From: JBFGCT01 sp041581055
GTDB taxonomy: Bacteria; Actinomycetota; Acidimicrobiia; Acidimicrobiales; Ilumatobacteraceae
DNA: 19,591 nucleotides
NCBI GenBank assembly: GCA_041581055.1
Contig: JBFGCT010000065.1
Span: forward strand, 1-19,591
Direction: 5' to 3'
Of this stretch, positions 1 through 7,146 are shown in pieces. The first letter of the stretch is position 1. Every line of letters starts with the position of its first letter. The position numbers and the translations under genes were made by a program. A model generated the notes under the pieces. It ran no database searches. It worked only from the letters and a program-made list of their open reading frames with translations, and was not told the origin of the DNA.

Positions 1-345
1 CAGGTTGTGGAAGATCGCCCCCCGGTTGACGAGTGTGATCGTGAGCTGGCCGTCCGCCTCGCGCGCGTCGCTCGGGTCGTACGCGAACTCGGTCGCGACG
101 AACACCGACTCGACGCCGGCGACCGGATCGTCGGCGCCGCGGCGGAGGTCCAGCGCATCAGACCCGTAGGCGAGGACGCCGAGCCCGACCAGCACGACGA
201 GGTGGAGCGTCACGATGAAACCGCCCGAGAACCACACCATCCGCTCGACGCCCGAGCTCGCCCGCTCATCGGGGAGTCCGTCTGCGCGGTCAATCAGTTC
301 GTCGGTCCGGTCGTCGGTCAGGGTCACCGCGTCGACGGTAGGCAT
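1..345 (-). CDS. Membrane-anchored cupredoxin (plastocyanin/azurin-like), 3' end cut by window edge
   Basis: Reading the minus strand from an ATG at 345-343 gives 115 open codons that run off the window edge. A short acidic cytoplasmic-type N-terminus is followed by one hydrophobic segment (about residues 36-60), then a polar linker and the start of a beta-rich domain. The pattern EFAYDPSD...GQLTITLVNRG and the terminal FHNL resemble the first half of a cupredoxin fold, where a His in a (P/F)HN motif is a type-1 copper ligand (here His113). The Cys-His-Met ligands expected near the C-terminus lie outside the window, so copper binding is unproven. The gene is divergent from the Rieske/molybdopterin operon with 69 bp between starts. 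Because azurins and cytochromes c are known electron acceptors of arsenite oxidases, an electron-transfer role with that operon is a reasonable inference. No strong ribosome-binding site is visible before the ATG. Confidence 0.6.
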   Translation of the reverse strand, partial: MPTVDAVTLTDDRTDELIDRADGLPDERASSGVERMVWFSGGFIVTLHLVVLVGLGVLAYGSDALDLRRGADDPVAGVESVFVATEFAYDPSDAREADGQLTITLVNRGAIFHNL

Positions 346-400
346 CGAGAACGGCGGGCAGAAGGGTCTTTCTCCTCTGCGCCGCCGATCGTTCCATCCG

Positions 401-406
401 TAGCGT
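401..406 (+). promoter_or_regulatory. Candidate -10 element for the Rieske gene
   Basis: TAGCGT (TAnnnT type) ends 8 nt before the ATG at 415 and there is no Shine-Dalgarno sequence between them. This suggests a leaderless or nearly leaderless transcript for the Rieske/molybdopterin operon. No convincing -35 is visible. Confidence 0.35.
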
Positions 407-414
407 CGGCGACC

Positions 415-951
415 ATGCCCCTCACCCGAAGAGAATTCCTGCTGGCCGGCGCAGCCGCCGGCGCGTTCGTCGGCGCCGGTGTCGTGCTGCCGGTGGCGAT
501 CACGCTCCGCGACGAGAACGGCGGCCCCGACTCCGAAGCGCTGATCTACCCCCGGCAACGGATCGCGTCGCTGTCAGAGCTCCAGGAGGGCACGCCCGTC
601 TTCTTCGATTACCCGCTCGTCGGGCAGTCGAATCTGCTGGTCAAGGTCGGGGCGCCGGCCGAGGCCGGTGTCGGCCCGGACGGGGACGTCGTCGCGTTCT
701 CGAACCTGTGCACTCACATGGGCTGCCCGATCACGACCTACCAGGCCGCCGAGGGCGTGCTCGGGCCGTGCCCGTGCCACTTCACCACGTTCGACCTCGC
801 ACACGACGCCCAGGTCACGCTCGGCCAGGCCACGCAGCAGCTCCCGCGCGTGTTGCTGACCGCCGACGGCGACGACATCTACGCCGACGGCCTCCTGCGG
901 CTCGTGTACGGCCACCAGAACTCCCTCGTCGGAGCCGAGCCGGTGTCATGA
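415..951 (+). CDS. aioB: Rieske [2Fe-2S] small subunit of an arsenite-oxidase-family enzyme (AioB-like)
   Basis: A 178-residue protein, close to the usual AioB length. The N-terminus TRREFLLAG followed by a hydrophobic stretch (to about residue 31) is a twin-arginine export signal, so the protein should be periplasmic, probably anchored by the uncleaved helix. The Rieske motifs are complete: CTHMGC (Cys99, His101) and CPCH (Cys119, His122) supply the cluster ligands, and Cys104/Cys121 can form the disulfide found in high-potential Rieske proteins. The frame is open far upstream, but the ATG at 415 is chosen because it puts the Tat motif at residues 4-8. The subunit passes electrons from the molybdenum subunit to a cupredoxin or cytochrome c. 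Its stop overlaps the start of the large subunit (ATGA), so the two are translationally coupled; the large subunit has no signal and probably travels through Tat with this one, as in known arsenite oxidases. Confidence 0.88.
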   Translation: MPLTRREFLLAGAAAGAFVGAGVVLPVAITLRDENGGPDSEALIYPRQRIASLSELQEGTPVFFDYPLVGQSNLLVKVGAPAEAGVGPDGDVVAFSNLCTHMGCPITTYQAAEGVLGPCPCHFTTFDLAHDAQVTLGQATQQLPRVLLTADGDDIYADGLLRLVYGHQNSLVGAEPVS

Positions 952-3503
952 CGACGCCACAACCCGCCCAACCACGCCCAGCCCAACCACGCCCGGCCCA
1001 GGCCCAGCCACACCCGGCCCAAGCGGCATCGGTCCCGCTGCCGCCGGCCGACGCGACCGTCCACTCGACATGCTGCGAGTACTGCCCCGTCGCCTGCGGG
1101 TACAAGGTCTACACGTGGCCCGTCGGGCGAACCGGAGGCCCGCTCGCCGCGGACAACGCGCTCGGCGTCGACTTCCCGACGTCGGCGCTGACCGGCCGGT
1201 GGCCGTCGGAGACCATGCACTCGACGGTGCGGGTGGGCGGTGCGCCGCACAACGTCATCATCATCCCGGACGCCGACAGCGAGGTGGTCAACGTCGGCGG
1301 CACGCACAGCGTCCGGGGCGGCGCGCTCGCCAAGAAGGTCTACGACGAGAAGGGGCTGACCGCCGATCGGCTCCAGCACCCGATGCTGCGGGTCAGCGGC
1401 CAACTCGTCCCGATCGGTTGGGACGTGGCGACCGACATGGTCGCCGAGCTGTCGTCGTACGTGATCGAGAACTACGGCGAGCTGGCGTGGGGGATGAAGA
1501 TCTACTCCTACCAGTACTACGAGAACACCTACGCCGCCTCGAAGCTCGGGCTCGGCGCGATCGGCACCCCCAACTGGTCGCCGCACCACGCGCCGGCCGA
1601 GGGTGACGACGTTCCGGGGCTCTCCGACAGCGGCATCGACGCGTTCAGCGCCGCCTTCGAGGACGACCGCGAGGCCGACGTCCTGTTCATCGCCGGCTCG
1701 GATCCGTACGAGACCAAGACGGTGCGGTTCACGACGTGGCAGTCGCCGGGCGGGGCGAAGATCATCTACGTCGACCCGCGCCGCACGTTCACCGCGGCGT
1801 ACGCCGAGAACAACGGGGGGCTGCACCTCCAACTGCGGCCGGGGACCGACACCGCGCTCTACAACGCGATCGTGCGCGAGATCATCGAGCGTGGTTGGGA
1901 GGACGGCGAGTTCATCCGCGACCACGTCGCCAGCCGGGCCGAGCTCGACGAGGACTCCAAGTGGCGGCGGGCGCTGTTCGGGCGGACGTTCGAGGAGATC
2001 ACCGAGTACCTGATGTCGAGCGACGAGTTCACTCCGGAGGGCGCCGAGCGCGAGACCGGCGTTCCGGCCGACAAGATCAGGCAGGCCGCGTCGATGCTGA
2101 CCGCCGGCGGCGCGCCCGAGCGGCCGAGGGCGACGGTCCTGTTCGAGAAGGGGCTCTACTGGTCGCACAACTACGAGAACACCGCGGCGATCGCCAACCT
2201 CGGCGTGGTCCTCGGTTCGACCGGTCGTCCCGGCCGGGCGATCTCGCGGATGGGCGGCCATCAGCGCGGTGGAAACAAGGCCGCCGGCTACCCTCTCGAC
2301 AAGTCGCCGCACTCGTACGAGGGCAACCCGGTCGAGATGGACACCGAGCGGTGGCTCGTCGAGGGGAACACGCGGTTCCGGTGGGTCGTCGGCACGAACT
2401 GGCTCGGCGCGATGGGCGGGACCGCCGCGCTGACGCGGGCCGTCGCCGACCTGACCACCCGCGGGCCGGCGGTCACGTCGGTCGACCCCGCCACAGCGCT
2501 CGAGCAGCTCAAGGCGCGCATCGACGCCGACGGCATGGTCATCGTCCATCAGGAGATCTACGAGAACGAGTCGACGCCGTACGCCGACATCGTGCTTCCG
2601 GCGGCGACGTGGGGCGAGGAGGACTTCGCCCGCAACAACGCCGAGCGCCGGCTGCGGATCTACGAGAAGTTCATGGACCCGCCCGGCGAGGCGCGCCCCG
2701 ACTGGCAGATCTTCGCCGAGGTCGGCCGCAAGATGGGCTTCGACGGGTTCGACTGGGCCGATTCGAACGAGATCTTCGAGGAGGGCGCTGCCGCGTCGAG
2801 CGGCGGCCGCCGCGACTACGGCGCCCTCGTCGAGAAGGCGAGGGCCGAGGGCAAGCGGGGCCATGACCTGCTCCGGGAACTCGGCACGCAGGGGTTGCAG
2901 ACCCCGCTGACGCTCGAGGGCGGCGAGCTGGTCGAGACGGTTCGCCAGCACGCCGATCTCACCTTCAAGACGGCGAGCGGGAAGGCCAACTTCGTGCTCG
3001 CCGACTGGGACGCCGTCAAGGCCCGCAACGAGTTGCTCGCCCCCGACCCCGCGCGCGGCGAGTTCTGGGTGTTGAACGGCCGGATCAACGCGCTCTGGAA
3101 CAACATGTTCGATTTCGCCCGGCGCGAGATCGCGACCACCCGGTGGCCGATGAACTTCCTCGAGGTCAACCCGGCCGACGCGGAAGACCTCGGGGTCGTC
3201 AGCGGCGATCTGCTGTCGATCGAGTCGGATCGGGTGATCGACCAGCTCGGCGAGCCGTCGACGGGCGGGTTCACCGCCGTCGCCTACGTCAGCGACATCG
3301 TGCCGCCGGGGGTGACGTTCACCTACTTCCTCTACCCGGGATCACCGGCGAACACGGTGACACCGGCGGACTCGAACCTGCAGCCGATCAACCTGCGCTA
3401 CAACTTCAAGCTCGGGCGGGGCGTCGTCACGAAGATCGGCACGACCGAGCTGGCGGGGAAGATGTCGTTCGCCCCGCGCAATCTCGCGCCGACCAGCACC
3501 TGA
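948..3503 (+). CDS. aioA: Molybdopterin oxidoreductase large subunit, arsenite-oxidase/iodate-reductase branch (AioA-like)
   Basis: An 851-residue DMSO-reductase-family protein. Residues 1-40 are a Pro/Gln/Ala-rich leader with short repeats. The cluster motif is Cys43-x2-Cys46-x3-Cys50 in CCEYCPVACGYKVY. No Cys occurs anywhere after Cys50, so the fourth ligand is missing and a [3Fe-4S] cluster is expected, as in AioA. Family landmarks follow: ALGVDF, VRGGALAKK, DPYETKT, PGTDTALYN, RMGGHQ (Arg434, His438) and YEKFMDPPGEA. Arg434 and His438 match the Arg419/His423 substrate-pocket pair of Alcaligenes AioA. The loop that carries the other pocket residues (His195/Glu203) in AioA corresponds to about residues 205-240, where I see Pro and small residues instead. 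The enzyme is therefore a secure Aio-family member with an uncertain substrate: arsenite, or another oxyanion such as iodate. It takes bis-molybdopterin and is presumably periplasmic, co-exported with the Rieske subunit. Confidence 0.85.
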   Translation: MTTPQPAQPRPAQPRPAQAQPHPAQAASVPLPPADATVHSTCCEYCPVACGYKVYTWPVGRTGGPLAADNALGVDFPTSALTGRWPSETMHSTVRVGGAPHNVIIIPDADSEVVNVGGTHSVRGGALAKKVYDEKGLTADRLQHPMLRVSGQLVPIGWDVATDMVAELSSYVIENYGELAWGMKIYSYQYYENTYAASKLGLGAIGTPNWSPHHAPAEGDDVPGLSDSGIDAFSAAFEDDREADVLFIAGSDPYETKTVRFTTWQSPGGAKIIYVDPRRTFTAAYAENNGGLHLQLRPGTDTALYNAIVREIIERGWEDGEFIRDHVASRAELDEDSKWRRALFGRTFEEITEYLMSSDEFTPEGAERETGVPADKIRQAASMLTAGGAPERPRATVLFEKGLYWSHNYENTAAIANLGVVLGSTGRPGRAISRMGGHQRGGNKAAGYPLDKSPHSYEGNPVEMDTERWLVEGNTRFRWVVGTNWLGAMGGTAALTRAVADLTTRGPAVTSVDPATALEQLKARIDADGMVIVHQEIYENESTPYADIVLPAATWGEEDFARNNAERRLRIYEKFMDPPGEARPDWQIFAEVGRKMGFDGFDWADSNEIFEEGAAASSGGRRDYGALVEKARAEGKRGHDLLRELGTQGLQTPLTLEGGELVETVRQHADLTFKTASGKANFVLADWDAVKARNELLAPDPARGEFWVLNGRINALWNNMFDFARREIATTRWPMNFLEVNPADAEDLGVVSGDLLSIESDRVIDQLGEPSTGGFTAVAYVSDIVPPGVTFTYFLYPGSPANTVTPADSNLQPINLRYNFKLGRGVVTKIGTTELAGKMSFAPRNLAPTST

Positions 3504-3518
3504 CCGCCCGCGGCGGCG

Positions 3519-4679
3519 TCAGGCGGGTTCGCCGACGGTGTCGGCCATGACGGCGTCGCGCCGGCCGATGGGCTCCTCCGGCCCGACGGTTGTGTCCTCC
3601 GCCGTCTGGTGCTCGATCTCGGAGTTGATCTCGGCGCCGAGGGTGACGACCATCGCCGAGAGGTACAGCCACATGAGCAGCACGACGATCGTGGCGAGCG
3701 AGCCGTACGTCTCGTTGTACGAGCCGAAGTTGCTCACGTAGTAGCGGAAGCCGAGCGAGACGGCGATCCACCCGACGACGGCGAACGTCGCGCCCCACGA
3801 GACCCAGCGCCACTGGGGGTCGGCGCGGTCGGGACCGAAGCGATAGAGGACGGCCAACGACAGCCCCATCAGGGCGGCCACCGCCGCCCATCCGAGGAGT
3901 TGCCACACGACGGCGACCCCGGTGGAGTCGGCGAGCTTGGAGGCGACGGTGAGGACGGCGGCGGCGCCGGCGAGGAGCGCGAGCAGACCGAGCGTGAAGC
4001 CGATCGCCAGCAGGCGCTTCTTCCAGAACGGCCGGTCGTCGGTGTCCTCGTCGTAGGCGATGTTGACCGCTTCCATCAGATGGCTGAACGCCGACGAGGC
4101 GCTCCACAGCGACACCAGGATCCCGATCGCCACACCGAACCCGAGGGCCCCGGCGGACGATCCGGCGACGGTCGTGAGCTGCTGCTCGAGGAACGCGGAG
4201 ACCTCCCGCGGGATGCTGCCGTCGATGCGGTCGACGAGCCTGGTGACCTGCGACGGGTCGGCGATCAGGCCGTAGATCGAGACGCCGGCGGCGATCAGCG
4301 GGACGAGCGCGAGAAAGCCGAAGAAGGCGACGCCCGAGCTGGTCAACGTCACGTGGTCCTTCTTGAACTCGTTCTTGACCCGGACCGCGATGTCGCGCCA
4401 GCCGGCGGCCGGAATCTCGCTCGCCCGGTCGGCGTCGCGCCCCCGGTCGGCGTCGCCGGCGGTGTGCCCGCTGTACGGCTGCTCGATCGCCGTCTCGCTG
4501 GTTGCCGCGTCGGTGGTTGCTTGGTCGGTGGTCGCTTGGTCGCTGGTTGCCGCGTCGGTGGTTGCCGCGTCGGTGGTTGCTTGGTCGGTGCTTGCTTGGT
4601 CGGTGCTTGCTTGGTCGGTGGTTGCTTGGTCGGTGGTTGCTTGGTCGGTGGTTGCTTGGTCGGTGTCGGTGACGGTCAC
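3519..4679 (-). CDS. YihY/BrkB-family inner-membrane protein with repetitive Thr/Asp/Gln N-terminus
   Basis: A 386-residue protein starting at GTG 4679, with GAGGA about 10 nt upstream. Residues 5-60 are a low-complexity repeat of TDQAT-type pentapeptides encoded by 15-bp units. From about residue 95 the protein is a typical YihY/BrkB (once called RNase BN) domain: an amphipathic KNEFKKDHV segment, a first membrane helix around 115-139, further helices, and the signature YYVSNFGSYNETYGSLATI followed by LMWLYLSAMVVTLGAEIN. The family has about six membrane helices. Its function is unsettled; proposals include a transporter or envelope role, and the tRNA-nuclease assignment was abandoned. The C-terminal tail is acidic. 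The gene ends 15 bp from the convergent molybdopterin gene and follows the MscS-type gene on the same strand, about 100 bp downstream, so both may be one membrane-stress unit. Confidence 0.85.
   Translation of the reverse strand: MTVTDTDQATTDQATTDQATTDQASTDQASTDQATTDAATTDAATSDQATTDQATTDAATSETAIEQPYSGHTAGDADRGRDADRASEIPAAGWRDIAVRVKNEFKKDHVTLTSSGVAFFGFLALVPLIAAGVSIYGLIADPSQVTRLVDRIDGSIPREVSAFLEQQLTTVAGSSAGALGFGVAIGILVSLWSASSAFSHLMEAVNIAYDEDTDDRPFWKKRLLAIGFTLGLLALLAGAAAVLTVASKLADSTGVAVVWQLLGWAAVAALMGLSLAVLYRFGPDRADPQWRWVSWGATFAVVGWIAVSLGFRYYVSNFGSYNETYGSLATIVVLLMWLYLSAMVVTLGAEINSEIEHQTAEDTTVGPEEPIGRRDAVMADTVGEPA
4501..4665. repeat. Eleven 15-bp tandem repeats inside the YihY-family gene
   Basis: Eleven consecutive units of exactly 15 bp, based on gttgcttggtcggtg with variants gttgccgcgtcggtg, cttgcttggtcggtg and gtcgcttggtcgctg. 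Read on the minus strand they encode pentapeptides of the type TDQAT/TDAAT/TDQAS. Several units are identical, including three in a row at 4621-4665, which points to recent expansion by slippage or unequal recombination. Each gain or loss keeps the frame. Confidence 0.93.
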
Positions 4680-4780
4680 GGTTCGGGATTCCTCGGTTGC
4701 GTAGCGGGCATGGTTGGCTACCGCAGGGGGTACCCCGAACACCGCTGCTGCAAACGGCCGAGGGCGCGATCCGCTCTCGG

Positions 4781-5737
4781 TCAGCGCTGCTCGGGGTCTG
4801 ATGCGGCGTCGGAGTCGCCGCCGACGAGGCTCGCCACGCTGTCGCGAGCGTCGATCTCGGTGATCGGGGAGGGCATCGAGATCTCGGCCTCGCGCAGGGC
4901 CTTGGCGACCGCCCGTATCACCCCGTCCTGGACCCGGCGGACCTCGGCCTGCTCGGGCTGGGTCCAATAGCGGAGCTGGAGGTTGGTCGTGCTGTCGCCG
5001 AACTCGAAGAAGTACGCCTGCGGCTCGGGGTCCGACTCGACGCCGTCGACGCCGCGAGTGGCGTCGACGATGATGTCCGCGGCCCGATCCAGATCCTCCC
5101 AGTCGTCGAGGCCGATCGTGAGCGAGGTGCGCTTCGGCCCGTACGCGGTCTGGACGCGGATCACGTTCTGGTACACCTCGGCGTTGGGGATGATGATCTT
5201 CTCGCCGTCGAAGGTCTTGATCTGCGTCTCGCGGATCGTGATCCCCTGCACGGTGCCGCGCTGCCCGCTGACCTCGATCTGGTCGCCGGACTCGAACGGC
5301 TGGCGGATCAGCAGCAAGAGCCCGGCGAGCAGATTGGAGAGGATGTCCTGGAAGGCGAAGCCGATGGCGATCGAGAAGATGCCGAGGCCGGCCATCAGGT
5401 CGACGGGTTGGACCGACGGGAAGATCGCCGTCACGCCGATGACGAACCCGACCGTGATCACGCCGTACCCGATCAGGCGGGAGATCACGCGGCCGAAGCT
5501 CTTGGAACGGCGCTCGGCGAGCCGCGGCTCGAGCACGCGGCGCAGCAGCTTGCCGAGCGCGTACGTGACCAAGATGATGGCGAGGCCGATGCCGATCCGG
5601 GGGAGCGCCTCCAGGAACGCCTCGAGCAGGTTCTGGGCCTCCTCGGAGGCCTGACCGGCGGCGTCGCCGGCGGCGGGGTCGTCGGGCGCGCTCGAGACCA
5701 TGCCGGCGAACTCGGTGGCGATCGTGGTGGGACTCAT
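4781..5737 (-). CDS. MscS-type small-conductance mechanosensitive channel
   Basis: A 318-residue protein from the ATG at 5737, chosen because AGAGG lies just upstream and the preceding in-frame codons give no plausible N-terminus. Hydrophobic segments occur around residues 45-65 and 88-106. A Gly/Ala-rich pore helix follows at about 113-145 (GIFSIAIGFAFQDILSNLL), then the beta domain with RQPFESGDQIEV and the IPNAEVYQN motif typical of MscS. A soluble alpha/beta C-terminal domain follows (200-298), and the tail is acidic. Members open under membrane tension and release solutes during hypo-osmotic shock; they assemble as heptamers in the cytoplasmic membrane. The length matches simple MscS rather than the large MscK type. 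The gene is divergent from the methyltransferase gene and lies upstream of the YihY-family gene on the same strand. Confidence 0.9.
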   Translation of the reverse strand: MSPTTIATEFAGMVSSAPDDPAAGDAAGQASEEAQNLLEAFLEALPRIGIGLAIILVTYALGKLLRRVLEPRLAERRSKSFGRVISRLIGYGVITVGFVIGVTAIFPSVQPVDLMAGLGIFSIAIGFAFQDILSNLLAGLLLLIRQPFESGDQIEVSGQRGTVQGITIRETQIKTFDGEKIIIPNAEVYQNVIRVQTAYGPKRTSLTIGLDDWEDLDRAADIIVDATRGVDGVESDPEPQAYFFEFGDSTTNLQLRYWTQPEQAEVRRVQDGVIRAVAKALREAEISMPSPITEIDARDSVASLVGGDSDAASDPEQR

Positions 5738-5881
5738 CGGAAACCTCTCGGGTCCTGGATTGTTGGACCGCGGGGATCCGTACGACGCCGCAGTCGTACC
5801 CTGTCGACGCGTCTGCCAAACACGCCCCGGGCTCACGCCTCACCACTCGCCGCGCGCCGCCGCGACGTGGGAGGGTTGGGG

Positions 5882-6580
5882 ATGGCACGCGACGAGTCAT
5901 CTGGGGGGCATCCGACCACCGCGGCGCCGCCGGCCGGCGACACCGGAGACGGGCGGTCGTCGACGTGGCTGGTCGAGGGGAGCACCGACGCCGTCGAGGT
6001 CGCCGGGCGGTACGACCGATGGGCCGGCACCTACGACGACGACCTGAGGTCCTGGTCGTACCGGGCGCCGGCGGTCGTCGCCGACCTGCTCGTCACCCGC
6101 ATGCCGAGCGCCGACTCCGTGCTCGACGCCGGTTGCGGCACCGGGCTGGTCGGACATGCCCTGCGCGTCGCCGGCTTCGCCGGGGAGGTCCACGGGATCG
6201 ACATCTCCGGGGCCTCGCTCCGCATCGCCGAGGAGACTGGGGCGTACACCACCCTGGCCCGCGCCGACCTGCAACAGCCGATCGACCTGGCCGCCGACGC
6301 CGTCGACGCCGTCGTCTGTGTCGGCGTGATGACCTACGTCCCCGACGTCGACGCGGCGTGGCGGGAGTTCGCCCGGGTCGTGCGTCCCGGGGGGCTCGTG
6401 ATCGTCACACAGCGCGAAGATCTGTGGGCGCCGCGCCGCTGCGAGGCCGTGATCGAGCGGCTGTTCGCCGAAGGCGTCTGGGCCCCGCTCGAGGTGACCG
6501 GCCCCGCCCCGTACCTCCCCGACAACACCGACGGAATGGGCCCCGTCGGCGTTCACTACGTCACCGCCCGCGTCTCATGA
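5882..6580 (+). CDS. Class I SAM-dependent methyltransferase
   Basis: A 232-residue protein. The SAM-binding motif I is VLDAGCGTGLVG (residues 80-91), followed by the acidic end of strand 2 in HGIDIS (104-109), ADLQ (128-131) and the motif IV region VDAVVCVGVMTYV (141-153), then RVVRPGG (165-171). The upstream segment YDRWAGTYDDDL (residues 44-55) is characteristic of small-molecule methyltransferases of the Methyltransf_11/25 type. The substrate cannot be read from the sequence. The first 30 residues are low in complexity, so a later start is possible, but GGGAGGG precedes the ATG at 5882 and supports it. The stop codon overlaps the next start (ATGA), so the gene is translationally coupled to the DUF2087 protein. 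It is divergent from the MscS-type gene with about 144 bp between them. Confidence 0.85.
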   Translation: MARDESSGGHPTTAAPPAGDTGDGRSSTWLVEGSTDAVEVAGRYDRWAGTYDDDLRSWSYRAPAVVADLLVTRMPSADSVLDAGCGTGLVGHALRVAGFAGEVHGIDISGASLRIAEETGAYTTLARADLQQPIDLAADAVDAVVCVGVMTYVPDVDAAWREFARVVRPGGLVIVTQREDLWAPRRCEAVIERLFAEGVWAPLEVTGPAPYLPDNTDGMGPVGVHYVTARVS

Positions 6581-7146
6581 GCGAGCGCGCGCCGACGCCG
6601 GCCGTTGCGCTGTCGGCACTGCTCGACCCGGCGCGGCTGATGGTCGCCGGCGCGCTCGTCGGCACGTCCAGGAGCACCTCGGACATCGCGGAGTACACCG
6701 GACTCGATCGGGAAGGCGTGCTGCGCGCCCTCGGCGACCTGCGGCAGGCGGGCCTCGTCGAGCACGACGGCGATTCCTACACCTTGCCGACGGACCGGCT
6801 GCACCGGCTGGCGACCGCGGCGGCGGAGGCGGACGTTCCGATGGACCCGTCGATCGGCTTCGGCATGACCGACGACGAACGTGGCGTGCTGGCACGGTTC
6901 TTCCAGGGCAGAACGCTCGCCGAGATCCCGTCGAACCGGGCGAAGCGGCTGGTCGTCCTCGAACGGCTCGCACTCGAGTTCGACCTCGGCCGGCGCTACC
7001 CGGAGCGGGCGGTCGATGACGTGCTCGCGGCGTTCCACCCTGATTGCCCGGCGCTGCGGAGATACCTGGTCGACGAGGGGTTCCTCGATCGCGCGGACGG
7101 GCAGTACTGGCGCAGCGGCGGCCGCCTCGATCACGCCAGCGGGTGA
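6577..7146 (+). CDS. Winged-helix protein with C-terminal DUF2087 domain
   Basis: A 189-residue protein. Residues about 10-70 look like an ArsR-type winged helix (LLDPARLMVAGAL, then STSDIAEYTGLDREGVLRAL and a wing). Residues 105-180 match the DUF2087 domain: RFFQGRTLAEIP, KRLVVLERLALEFDLGRRY, FHPDCPALRRYLVDEGFL and a final YWR. DUF2087 proteins are usually annotated as transcriptional regulators, but their ligand is not established. It begins inside the stop codon of the methyltransferase (ATGA), which implies joint translation, and its last 16 bp overlap the end of the convergent patatin gene. A regulatory role for the coupled methyltransferase is only a guess. Confidence 0.82.
   Translation: MSERAPTPAVALSALLDPARLMVAGALVGTSRSTSDIAEYTGLDREGVLRALGDLRQAGLVEHDGDSYTLPTDRLHRLATAAAEADVPMDPSIGFGMTDDERGVLARFFQGRTLAEIPSNRAKRLVVLERLALEFDLGRRYPERAVDDVLAAFHPDCPALRRYLVDEGFLDRADGQYWRSGGRLDHASG

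Noticed and set aside
7..414. N-terminal extension of the Rieske frame upstream of 415
   Set aside because: The Tat motif starts at the Met encoded at 415 and the upstream codons overlap the divergent cupredoxin gene on the other strand.
879..2951. A 690-codon open frame on the minus strand
   Set aside because: It lies entirely antisense to the molybdopterin subunit, is rich in Arg/Val/Leu without any recognisable domain, and is explained by GC-rich codon bias.
3504..3516. Intrinsic terminator between the convergent molybdopterin and YihY genes
   Set aside because: Only a 5-bp GC stem with a 3-nt loop and no U-tract; too weak to call.
4501..4665. CRISPR array
   Set aside because: The units are directly adjacent 15-mers without spacers and lie within a coding frame.
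4681..4740. 7-bp inverted repeat gttcggg/cccgaac around a GGGGTACCCC palindrome upstream of the YihY gene
   Set aside because: Short arms 46 bp apart; no promoter fits around them, so no function is supported.
3609..4970. A 453-codon open frame on the plus strand across the YihY repeat region
   Set aside because: It is antisense to two well-supported membrane protein genes, and its GC-rich composition lacks domain features.
5738..5881. Divergent promoters between the MscS-type and methyltransferase genes
   Set aside because: Several TAC-containing hexamers exist, but none has a -35 at a workable spacing, so no site is called.
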